Positions 19,012-24,902 of a stretch of DNA of 64,000 nucleotides are shown here, in pieces; the first letter of the stretch is position 1; every line of letters starts with the position of its first letter. The notes beneath the pieces were generated by a model. It had not been told where the DNA came from and ran no database searches. It saw only the letters and a list, made by a program, of their open reading frames with translations. The translations under genes and the position numbers were made by a program. The stretch comes from Nocardioides alcanivorans (GTDB lineage: Bacteria > Actinomycetota > Actinomycetes > Propionibacteriales > Nocardioidaceae): positions 62,001 to 126,000 of the forward strand of contig NZ_JAKGRW010000057.1 of NCBI RefSeq assembly GCF_021555175.1, read 5' to 3'.

Positions 19012-19625
19012 GGCAAGTCGTCAAGTGGTCCCTCGTCGTGCTGACGCTGGCCCTGGTCGGTGTCGGGCTGGCGTATGCACTGGCCCAGGGCGAGACGAAT
19101 CGCGACCGGTTAGACAAGGCGCAGGAGCGTTCCGAGGCACGTGGTGCCGAGGTGGCGGAACTGCGCGAGCTCGTCGACGAGGCAAACCGTCGACTGCGCC
19201 GAGCCGGGAAGCAGCCCGTGAAGGCCGATGACCTCCCTGCGGGTATCGACCGGCCGAACCTGATGCAGGGCCCCCGCGGGCCGATGGGTCCGCAGGGGCC
19301 TCAGGGGGCACGCGGGCCGAAGGGAACTAAGGGCGACGACGGCACCAACGGCACCAGCGGACAGGACGGCAGCACCGGCGCGACGGGCGACACCGGGCCG
19401 ACTGGATCGCAGGGTCCGGCCGGACCACAGGGCGAGCGCGGGGAGGTTGGACCTCGAGGTGAGGTCGGTCCCATCGGCCCCGCCGGGCCTCAGGGTCCAG
19501 CTGGTGAGCCGGGCGACGTCCTTGCTCCGTCCTCTGCCGAGTGTCCCGAAGGGCAGTTCGTCTTCCGTGTCTACGTCGGCGCGGACGGCAAGATCAGTGC
19601 CGCGTGCCGGGCGCTGCTGCCATGA
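19008..19625 (+). CDS. Membrane-anchored collagen-like protein
   Basis: A 205-residue protein with an ATGA overlap upstream. An N-terminal signal-anchor (VVKWSLVVLTLALVGVGLAY) leads into a short coiled coil, then roughly 25 Gly-X-Y triplets between residues 85 and 170, and a small C-terminal domain with two cysteines (CPEGQFVFRVYVG ... CRALLP). The N-terminal membrane segment is odd for a virion fibre and suggests a protein exported and tethered at the cell surface. Function unknown. Confidence 0.65.
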   Translation: MRQVVKWSLVVLTLALVGVGLAYALAQGETNRDRLDKAQERSEARGAEVAELRELVDEANRRLRRAGKQPVKADDLPAGIDRPNLMQGPRGPMGPQGPQGARGPKGTKGDDGTNGTSGQDGSTGATGDTGPTGSQGPAGPQGERGEVGPRGEVGPIGPAGPQGPAGEPGDVLAPSSAECPEGQFVFRVYVGADGKISAACRALLP

Positions 19626-20341
19626 GGCTCATCCACGCATCCGGCCGCTACGACCGCAAGGTGCGGATCCGCCGCAAGACTGCGAAGGCTCAGCGCGGCC
19701 GGTCGTCACTGATCTCCCGCACCGAGTCGACCACGGCCACCGTCTTCCGCACCCGAGCGTTCGCCGCCCTCCGCCGACCGGGCAAGGCGGCGCGCGGTGA
19801 CTGCACGATCGAGCACCGCCGCAAGAGGTGGAAGCGGCTGTCTGCCCGCGTGGTCCTCGTGTCCAAGTCCTACCGTCTCGGTCGTCGCTGCTGGGTGCTC
19901 GTGGCCCGGATGCGCAGGCGCTCGGACGGCTATCCGCTGACGGTCATCACCGCGCACCTCCCCGCGTCTGTCGAGGGCCAGGTGGCACGACTGGCGCGCC
20001 GGATGCCGGTGACGCTGGACAAGCAGGGTGCGGCGTGGGTGGAGGCTGCGCGCGGGCTGCGTCGGGTGATCGAGGAGGAGCGGCGCCGTCGCCCCAACGC
20101 CGTGCTGGTCGTGACGGCCGACTGGAACATCAACCTGCGCAGCAAGGTGCAGCGCGACTACCTCCAGTCGCTCCTCGGCGACACGGTCACCCTCGCCAAG
20201 CCCGACCGTCCATGGGCGGACTTCCCCGGCACCCACGGCCGCCGCGTCATCGACTGGGGCGCCTGCTCGGAACCGTCCGTCGTACGACCCGAGCCGCGCA
20301 CTGCCGCGTCAGATCATCGGCCGATCCGGGTGGTCTGGTGA
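19622..20341 (+). CDS. Endonuclease/exonuclease/phosphatase (EEP) family protein
   Basis: A 239-residue protein starting at ATG 19622. The C-terminal half carries EEP-fold marks: an LTVITAHLP strand, VVTADWNINL (the catalytic D-x-N motif) and the terminal SDHRPIRVVW with the catalytic DH pair. The first 70 residues are very Arg/Lys-rich. These enzymes cleave phosphodiesters (DNase I-like). It lies in the late operon between a collagen-like protein and the lysis genes, an unusual spot. Host-DNA degradation is possible but unproven. Confidence 0.75.
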   Translation: MRLIHASGRYDRKVRIRRKTAKAQRGRSSLISRTESTTATVFRTRAFAALRRPGKAARGDCTIEHRRKRWKRLSARVVLVSKSYRLGRRCWVLVARMRRRSDGYPLTVITAHLPASVEGQVARLARRMPVTLDKQGAAWVEAARGLRRVIEEERRRRPNAVLVVTADWNINLRSKVQRDYLQSLLGDTVTLAKPDRPWADFPGTHGRRVIDWGACSEPSVVRPEPRTAASDHRPIRVVW

Positions 20342-20460
20342 CCACCCTCGCCGCAGCACTCGCCCTCGCTGGCGCCTACGTGCTCTGGCGTACCGACCCC
20401 GACACCCGGCGCTGGTACCTCACCCTCGCCGCCGACGTGATCCTCAGGAGGACCCCGTGA
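20338..20460 (+). CDS. Small single-membrane-span phage protein
   Basis: A 40-residue protein from GTG 20338, in a 4-bp overlap with the previous stop. It ends at TGA 20460, which overlaps the next ATG. An N-terminal hydrophobic helix (VTTLAAALALAGAYVLW) is followed by a charged tail. Position in the lysis region allows a holin-accessory role. Confidence 0.5.
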   Translation: MTTLAAALALAGAYVLWRTDPDTRRWYLTLAADVILRRTP

Positions 20461-20735
20461 AATTCCGCAAGAAGCCCGTCGAGATCGAAGCCACGCGCGT
20501 CACCCCGGAGAACGTCCAGGAGGTCGCCGCATGGTGTGGCGGCCGCGTCGTCAGCGAGGCCAAGCCGAGCGACCCGACTGACGTGTACACCGCGCTCGAC
20601 ATCCCGACCCTCGAAGGAGTCATGCGCGCCGAGACGTACCACGGGGGCGACTGGATCATCCGCGGCGTGAAGGGCGAGTTCTACCCCTGCAAGCCCGACA
20701 TCTTCGAGGCGACGTACGAGCGGGTGGAGTCATGA
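20457..20735 (+). CDS. Conserved phage protein, unknown function
   Basis: A 92-residue protein from ATG 20457 behind CAGGAGGACC. The pattern FRKKPVEIEATRVTPENV ... GDWIIRGVKGEFYPCKPD is a widespread small phage protein seen near lysis or early genes in many actinophages. No biochemical role is known to me. Confidence 0.65.
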   Translation: MKFRKKPVEIEATRVTPENVQEVAAWCGGRVVSEAKPSDPTDVYTALDIPTLEGVMRAETYHGGDWIIRGVKGEFYPCKPDIFEATYERVES

Positions 20736-20809
20736 AGCACTGCCCCTACTGCCGCGCCCCCGGGTTCGACGGGGACTGCAACGAGTGCGGATACGGAGAC
20801 GAGTCGTGA
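20732..20809 (+). CDS. Zinc-ribbon minigene
   Basis: A 25-residue peptide with two CxxC pairs (CPYC and CNEC), start ATG 20732, overlapping both neighbours by 4 bp (ATGA and GTGA). The precise coupling on both sides and the clean zinc-knuckle layout argue that it is a translated gene. Confidence 0.5.
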   Translation: MKHCPYCRAPGFDGDCNECGYGDES

Positions 20810-21444
20810 GTTGGCGAATGGCGCGCAGCCTCGACACCGCGCTGGCCGAGGTGAACGCCGCCGCCCCCAAGCGATCCAAGGCGAGTGACGGCGGGATCGG
20901 GGACGCGGCCCACGCGACCCGCGACTCCGACCACAACCCGTGGATCAAGGACGCCAGCGGCACCGGCGTCGTCCGCGCCCGGGACTTCACCCACGATCCC
21001 GCGGGCGGCTTCGACGCCGACGCCTTCGCCGAGCACGTCGCCTCACTGCTCGGCAAGCACCCCGCGCTCGGCACCGGGGCCTACGTGATCTGGGACTGGC
21101 TGATCATCTCTACCGCCCGTCTCCGCGAGGGCTGGCGCCCCTACTCGGGCAGCAATGGCCACACCAAGCACTGCCACGTCTCGGTCGGGACGTCTGGCTA
21201 CGACAGCACACAGACCTGGGGCTGGCCCCCGCAAGAGAAGGAGTGGTTCGAGATGGCGACCAAGGAAGAGTTGCGCACCGTGGTGCGCGAGGAGATCAAG
21301 AAGCACTTCGACCGCGAGAAGGCGCGGGATCAGCGGGAGAAGGCGCGGGATAAGAAGCGACACCAGAAGGTGATGGCGCTGCTCAAGGGCACGAGCGTCG
21401 ACGTGGCTGCGATCGAGGCCGCGCTCACTGAGGAGGAGGCGTGA
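20806..21444 (+). CDS. Endolysin, M15-type peptidase with coiled C-terminal tail
   Basis: A 212-residue lysin from GTG 20806. Metal-ligand pattern of M15-type peptidases: DAAHATRDSDHNPW, then VVRARDFTHDPAGG, and a C-terminal HTKHCHVSV. It should cut peptidoglycan peptide bridges at lysis. After residue 145 comes a lysine-rich helical tail (FEMATKEELRTVVREEIKKH onward) that is closely repeated in prophage B's lysin, whose catalytic domain is different. The next gene is a holin, confirming a lysis cassette. Confidence 0.85.
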   Translation: MSWRMARSLDTALAEVNAAAPKRSKASDGGIGDAAHATRDSDHNPWIKDASGTGVVRARDFTHDPAGGFDADAFAEHVASLLGKHPALGTGAYVIWDWLIISTARLREGWRPYSGSNGHTKHCHVSVGTSGYDSTQTWGWPPQEKEWFEMATKEELRTVVREEIKKHFDREKARDQREKARDKKRHQKVMALLKGTSVDVAAIEAALTEEEA

Positions 21445-21647
21445 TGTCGAAGCCCACCATCTCCCCCGCCGTCCGCGACCGGCTGTACCCGGTGGCCCTC
21501 GCTGCCGTGGCCCTGCTCGGCGGTTACGGCCTGATCGCCGACGAGATGATCCCGCTGTGGGTGTCTCTCGTCGCCGCGATCCTCGGCACCGGTGTCGCCA
21601 CGGTGTACCGGCCCGCGAAGACGCTGTCTCAGGACGGAGACGGCTGA
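21444..21647 (+). CDS. Holin
   Basis: A 67-residue protein with two hydrophobic helices (LYPVALAAVALLGGYGLIA and IPLWVSLVAAILGTGVATV) and a short charged tail. Size, topology and place right after the endolysin fit a small actinophage holin that makes the membrane lesion at lysis. ATG 21444 overlaps the endolysin stop; a GTG at 21441 is also possible. Confidence 0.75.
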   Translation: MSKPTISPAVRDRLYPVALAAVALLGGYGLIADEMIPLWVSLVAAILGTGVATVYRPAKTLSQDGDG

Positions 21648-21901
21648 TGGCCTACGAGCACGTCTCCACACTCGCCCACGACGGCAACCTCCGCGAGCGA
21701 CTCGTCGCAGCCGCCGCACTGGAGGGCATCACCCAGCCTGAGGCATGGGTCGACGACCGCCGATGGGAGTTCGCCGCGCAGCCCGGCTGGGCAGACGCCT
21801 ACGCCTCCGCGATCGCCAGCCACATCGACATGCCCGGACTCCGCGCCAACGTCATCAGCGACGCGCAGATCCTCAGCGCGGTGCAGGCACTCAACACGTA
21901 A
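21647..21901 (+). CDS. Conserved small phage protein downstream of holin
   Basis: An 84-residue protein from ATG 21647, overlapping the holin stop. The start MAYEHVSTLAHDGNLRERLV and the end ISDAQILSAVQALNT suggest a helical protein that appears as the last gene of late operons in several actinophages. Role unknown. The late + strand operon ends here. Confidence 0.55.
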   Translation: MAYEHVSTLAHDGNLRERLVAAAALEGITQPEAWVDDRRWEFAAQPGWADAYASAIASHIDMPGLRANVISDAQILSAVQALNT

Positions 21902-21952
21902 CCCCGCCGCGCCTCACGGCCCCCGTCGCCCTCGTGGCGGCGGGGGCTCTCG

Positions 21953-22147
21953 TCATTTCTCGAGGAGGCGGTAGACCGTCACCCGCGACACGTTGCCGAG
22001 TCGTGCCATCTGCGCAATGGGCACCTCGTCGCGGGCGCTCTGCATCACCGCGGCAAGCTCAGCGAGCGCATCCTCGCGCGCCCGGTCCGCCTCGGCGTAC
22101 CGGGCACCAGCCGCCTCGAGGCGAGTGCGGATGTCGGCTTCGCTCAC
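21953..22147 (-). CDS. Small helix-turn-helix protein
   Basis: A 64-residue protein from GTG 22147 (minus), a GTGA overlap with the upstream gene. A coiled N-terminal helix with many Ala/Glu/Arg precedes a short HTH (VPIAQMARLGNVSRVTVYRL). It belongs to the short leftward operon driven by the promoter at 22526-22555. Possibly a Cro-like or excision factor; not decided. Confidence 0.6.
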   Translation of the reverse strand: MSEADIRTRLEAAGARYAEADRAREDALAELAAVMQSARDEVPIAQMARLGNVSRVTVYRLLEK

Positions 22148-22308
22148 GACTGCGCCCGCTGCGCCTCGACGACAGCCCACCCTGTCGCGAGCGCCCAAGC
22201 TGCCCATAGTGGCCAGGGCAGCCCGGCCGTCGACGCCAGCACGGCGAGCACGCCGCCAGCCACGACCGACGCCTGAACGCCTCGGTCCACCATCAGTCTG
22301 TGCAACAT
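22144..22308 (-). CDS. Small membrane protein
   Basis: A 54-residue protein from ATG 22308 (minus) behind AGGAGACGC. Two hydrophobic stretches (ASVVAGGVLAVLAST and LPWPLWAAWALATGWAVV) suggest two membrane helices. It sits in the leftward lysogeny operon, between a tiny membrane peptide and an HTH protein, and its stop overlaps the HTH gene's start. Confidence 0.5.
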   Translation of the reverse strand: MLHRLMVDRGVQASVVAGGVLAVLASTAGLPWPLWAAWALATGWAVVEAQRAQS

Positions 22309-22349
22309 GTGCGTCTCCTGTCTTCGTCGGAGGTGTCACAATGGGGTCC

Positions 22350-22382
22350 GGCCCCGGAGTAGTTATCGGCTTCTCCGGGGCC
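22350..22382 (+). terminator. Rho-independent-like terminator
   Basis: A perfect 10-bp stem (GGCCCCGGAG with CTCCGGGGCC) around a 13-base loop, followed by TTTCCTC on the + strand. It stands between the end of the + late operon and the divergent lysogeny genes. Confidence 0.6.
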
Positions 22383-22387
22383 TTTCC

Positions 22388-22498
22388 TCATTCTCGGCGG
22401 TGCCGCCCCCGCTTCTTGCGGGCCTGTCTGATCTGGATGATCTGCAGGACGATCATGATCGCCGCGAGCACTTCCGATGTGGAGACTTTCAGCCCCAC
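22388..22498 (-). CDS. Tiny membrane peptide
   Basis: A 36-residue peptide, GTG 22498 (minus), preceded by an AGAGGAGGTG ribosome-binding site. One hydrophobic helix (SEVLAAIMIVLQIIQI) is followed by a strongly basic tail (RQARKKRGRHRRE). It is the first gene after the strong leftward promoter, so probably expressed in the lysogen or early in infection. Function unknown. Confidence 0.5.
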   Translation of the reverse strand: MGLKVSTSEVLAAIMIVLQIIQIRQARKKRGRHRRE

Positions 22499-22525
22499 CA
22501 CCTCCTCTCTGCTGTTGTGATTACA

Positions 22526-22555
22526 AGTATACGGTCGAGAGACCCGATGTGTCAA
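22526..22555 (-). promoter_or_regulatory. Sigma-70-type promoter, leftward
   Basis: Read on the minus strand: TTGACA (22555-22550), an 18-base spacer, TATACT (22531-22526). A ribosome-binding site and GTG start follow about 25 bases further on. It is the best sigma-70-type consensus I noticed in the window and drives the leftward small-gene operon. Confidence 0.75.
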
Positions 22556-22582
22556 CATGTCTACGCTTCTGTGGTTCGGAAA

Positions 22583-22602
22583 CTTGTCACCCACATGACA
22601 AG
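22583..22602. promoter_or_regulatory. Candidate repressor operator (inverted repeat)
   Basis: CTTGTCA, 6 bases, TGACAAG: a perfect 7-bp palindrome between the leftward promoter and the HTH repressor gene. A related half-site (TGTCAAC) overlaps the -35 box of the leftward promoter. Placement and symmetry fit an operator bound by the adjacent HTH protein. Confidence 0.55.
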
Positions 22603-22663
22603 ATCCACCGCGATCCAGCGTCACCCCTTGCCCACGCCCACGACGACAGGCACCCTGCACCCC

Positions 22664-22921
22664 ATGAGCCCGGACCCCAGCCCTCTCACCATCCAGATCG
22701 GCGCCCGCTTCCGCGCCATCCGCCACGCCACCGGACTCTCACAGGACAAGTACGCCAAGCATCTCGGCGTGCACTTCAGCCTCATCGGGCACATCGAACG
22801 CGGCACCCGCAACCTCACACTCCAGACGATCGAGCGGCTCGCCGAGAGAATGGGGGTCACCACCGACGACCTCCTCTGTGGGCACTGGGAGGACGAGAGC
22901 CCGCGCCGTCCCAAGGTCTAG
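22664..22921 (+). CDS. HTH (Cro/C1-type) repressor-like protein
   Basis: An 85-residue protein with one XRE-type helix-turn-helix (TGLSQDKYAKHLGVHFSLIG, then GTRNLTLQTIERLAERMGV). ATG 22664 is chosen as the last start before the domain; an upstream ATG at 22595 would add a Pro/Thr-rich leader. It is divergent from the leftward operon, with the palindrome between them. Probably the prophage A immunity or switch regulator. Short for a repressor: no dimerisation or peptidase domain is visible. Confidence 0.7.
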   Translation: MSPDPSPLTIQIGARFRAIRHATGLSQDKYAKHLGVHFSLIGHIERGTRNLTLQTIERLAERMGVTTDDLLCGHWEDESPRRPKV

Positions 22922-23355
22922 AGCGCCCGCACCCGATCCCCCGCCACCCACTCCACCCGCACCCCCAGATACTCACTCACCGGCTGCCAGCACGCCCACA
23001 CCACCAAGCACTCCCGCGACCCCTCCACTCGATTGACCGGCCGCCAGTCCACCAGCAGCCCCAGTCCACCATCGCGCTCACTCGTGCCACCCCTGACATG
23101 CACGTGCACCGCCGACTCCTCACCTGCCCAGGGCCGCACGTGATACCCGTGCTGCCACCCCTGCTCCACCGCGCCCCGAGACACCGAGATCACCCACGCC
23201 TGCCAGCCACCCCGCGGACCCGGCATCCGCCGCCACATCACGACCAGACCAGGGCGCGCCGGCAGGCTCCCGCCCGTGACATCCACCCACACGTGCCGCG
23301 GCTCAGTCAGGCGACCGGGCCACGACGACAGCGGCGTGGTGGAGTCGAGGGGCAT
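22921..23355 (-). CDS. Hypothetical Trp-rich protein next to a LexA box
   Basis: A 144-residue protein from ATG 23355 (minus); a TTG at 23361 would add two residues. It is rich in Trp, Val and Arg with predicted beta strands (VWVDVTGGSLPARPGLVV, HVHVRGG). It ends on the same base as the repressor gene (tail to tail). The LexA-type box starts 8 bases upstream of its ATG, implying damage-inducible expression. Family not recognised. Confidence 0.5.
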
Positions 23356-23362
23356 GCTCAAT

Positions 23363-23378
23363 TAGAACATGTGTTCGA
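23363..23378. promoter_or_regulatory. LexA (SOS) box, actinobacterial type
   Basis: TAGAACATGTGTTCGA matches the actinobacterial SOS consensus TCGAAC-N4-GTTCGA at every fixed position but one. It lies in the 52-bp space between two divergent genes, so it could control both. Confidence 0.7.
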
Positions 23379-23407
23379 GTGTCGGGACCCCTGTGCACAC
23401 TGCGCCC

Positions 23408-23632
23408 ATGACCGACGAGGAACGCACCGCACTGGAGATCGCAGGCCAATACTGGCGCTACCAAGGCGCCAAGGCCGCGCACATCCTCGAGGTGCTCGGC
23501 TGGTCAGCGGTCCGACATGCGCAGGTGGTGGCAGCGCTCATCGAGAGGGCAGACGTGGAAGCCGAGGAGCCGATGCTGGTCAGGCGGTTGAGGAGGGTGC
23601 GGGATGGGCGGCGGGCAGTGCGGGCGAGGTGA
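23408..23632 (+). CDS. DUF3263 family protein
   Basis: A 74-residue protein; ATG 23408 (MTDEERTALEIAGQYWRYQG) is preferred over an in-frame ATG at 23369, which would place the LexA box within the gene. The pattern of an N-terminal helix, an HTH-like region (LGWSAVRHAQVVAALIE) and the ending EPMLVRRLRRVRDGRR is that of DUF3263, small HTH-like actinobacterial proteins of unknown function. It is 30 bp downstream of the LexA box and convergent with a tRNA gene. Confidence 0.75.
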   Translation: MTDEERTALEIAGQYWRYQGAKAAHILEVLGWSAVRHAQVVAALIERADVEAEEPMLVRRLRRVRDGRRAVRAR

Positions 23633-23636
23633 AACT

Positions 23637-23713
23637 TGGTAGGCCGTGTGGGACTTGAACCCACGACTAAGGGGTTATGAGTCCCTTGCTCTAACCGGCT
23701 GAGCTAACGGCCC
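23637..23713 (-). tRNA. tRNA with CAT anticodon (Met or Ile2)
   Basis: The minus-strand cloverleaf is complete: acceptor GGGCCGT/ACGGCCT with one G-U pair, a GCTC/GAGC D-stem, the anticodon loop CTCATAA, a GTGGG/CCCAC T-stem with TTCAAGT, discriminator A, and an encoded CCA (23637-23639). The anticodon stem has one A-C mismatch. CAT could be elongator Met or lysidine-modified Ile2; not decided by sequence alone. It may be the tRNA carried or regenerated at the right end of prophage A. Confidence 0.85.
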
Positions 23714-23838
23714 TCGGGGCAGAATGCTAACGGCGACCCCCTGTAGGCCCTCTGCGACCCCCGGGATCTTGCCTCATCGTTTGGCTTACGTATAGGCTGA
23801 CGATTCATCTAGCCTGAGCGTCGATTCTGGGACCTAGT

Positions 23839-23883
23839 GGAAGATTATGAGTCTCCTGCTCTGACCAACTGAGCTACCGGCCC
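23839..23883 (-). pseudogene. 5' half of a second tRNA(CAT), truncated
   Basis: On the minus strand from 23883: acceptor GGGCCGG, a D-arm, and the anticodon arm GGAGACTCATAATCTTCC. After that the sequence stops resembling a tRNA: no T-arm and no 3' acceptor strand. It is close to, but not identical with, the intact tRNA 125 bp away. Most likely a tRNA cut by integration or deletion at the prophage A boundary. The 125 bp between the two tRNAs hold no gene. Confidence 0.7.
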
Positions 23884-23918
23884 TTGACCAGCAGAACCCT
23901 ATCCAACCCGGATCCGGC

Positions 23919-24664
23919 TCACTCGCCCCAGCCCATGGGGAAGACCTCGAACGACGTCGCGAACTTCGTGCCGAGGCGGACGCCCGTCTGCCGGGCGCCT
24001 CCCGCGAGGAACTCCTCAGGGTCCCAGTTCTCCCAGCCGAGGCCGTCGATGTAGGCGCGATGGGCTGTCAACGAGGCCACACCGGCGTCGAAGGTCTCGG
24101 TGATGTCGACGGCGTGAGTCGACAAGGGTGATGCGGCAGCCCACACCTCGCGTACGCCGCCCCACGGCTCGAGGCCCTCCGTCAGCTGCTCCGGGAAGAT
24201 CCACCGGTTGCCCGCATCGCGCACGGCGTCGACCGTCGCTCGCCCGACGGCGATGTGGTCAGCCTGATTGAGGTTGCGTCCGCCCCAGGTCTCGCGGAAG
24301 TTGTTGGTGATGACGATGTCGGGACGGTGGCGCCGGACCTCTTCGGCTATGAGGCGACGCAGTGCCACTGTCGGCTCGAGGATGCCGTCCGGCTGGCCGA
24401 GGAAGTCGACCACGTCGACCCCGACGATGCGTCCGGATTCGATCTGCTCGGCCTCGCGGACGCTTCGGCACTCCCCGGGTGCATGCCGTCGATGCCGGCC
24501 TCACCGCTGGTCACCATGCAGTAGATGACGCTCTTTCCCTGTCCTGTCCACCGGGCCACCGCGGCGGCAGCGCCGAACTCCATGTCATCAGGATGGGCGA
24601 CCACGCAGAGCGCCGTCTGCCAGGTTTCGTCGACCGGCTCGAACTTCTCGTTCTGGCTGTCCAT
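23919..24664 (-). CDS. PIG-L family deacetylase (frameshifted in this sequence)
   Basis: First clear host gene. The N-terminal part has the metal-binding VVAHPDDMEFG motif near residue 22 and CMVTSGEAGIDG. The C-terminal part holds a downstream LNQADHIAVG motif with the conserved His. The two parts lie in different frames; one added base in the run 24473-24476 joins them (about 248 residues). The family removes N-acetyl from sugars or mycothiol precursors and includes MshB and Mca; which substrate this one uses is unclear. Start ATG 24664. Confidence 0.8.
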
Positions 24665-24707
24665 GCGACCGAGCATGGCAGAAGACGGCCAGGTCGGGAA
24701 TGGGTGA

Positions 24708-24766
24708 GGGTGTCCGCCTCGTTCGGCGCGCCCCATGCGGTGCCGAACGCGGGAGGGCGGACACCC
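24708..24766. repeat. Nested inverted repeat (cruciform-like)
   Basis: Outer arms GGGTGTCCGCC (24708-24718) and GGCGGACACCC (24756-24766) are perfect over 11 bp. Inner arms GTTCGGC (24721-24727) and GCCGAAC (24742-24748) are perfect over 7 bp. It lies between the 3' end of the GAF/Fis regulator and the start of the PIG-L gene. It could be a terminator, an operator, or a repeat-element copy. Confidence 0.55.
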
Positions 24767-24769
24767 CAA

Positions 24770-24805
24770 CGCCGGAGAAGGGAGGGAGGGAGGTTTTCTC
24801 CGGCG
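24770..24805 (-). terminator. Terminator-like hairpin after the regulator gene
   Basis: CGCCGGAGAA (24770-24779) pairs with TTCTCCGGCG (24796-24805) around a purine-rich 16-base loop. It lies about 100 bp after the regulator's stop in its direction of transcription. No U-tract, as is common in actinobacteria. Confidence 0.5.
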
Positions 24806-24902
24806 CCATTTCCCTGCCCAGCCAACGATTCGGCGGAGGGCAGGTTATGTCGATCCTCCAGAAAGCGGCGTGACGCGCCTTGCTGGTCCAGACCGCCGCA
24901 AG

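Larger units (their letters stand above)
1..23637. mobile_element. Prophage A (right-hand part, left end outside window)
   Basis: A continuous + strand run of siphophage genes in canonical order: terminase, portal, MuF-like, scaffold, capsid, connectors, tail tube, frameshifted chaperone, tape measure, tail tip, fibre, endolysin, holin. A lysogeny switch and tRNA genes follow at the right. Many genes overlap by the 4-bp ATGA/GTGA type. No integrase and no left att site are visible, so the left end lies before base 1. The right limit is inferred to be at the tRNA pair between 23637 and 23883; without the left att repeat it cannot be fixed to the base. Confidence 0.9.

Noticed and set aside
22477..23658. 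393-codon Pro/His-rich frame over the prophage A switch region
   Set aside because: It crosses the repressor, the LexA box and DUF3263 in another frame and has no protein-like pattern.
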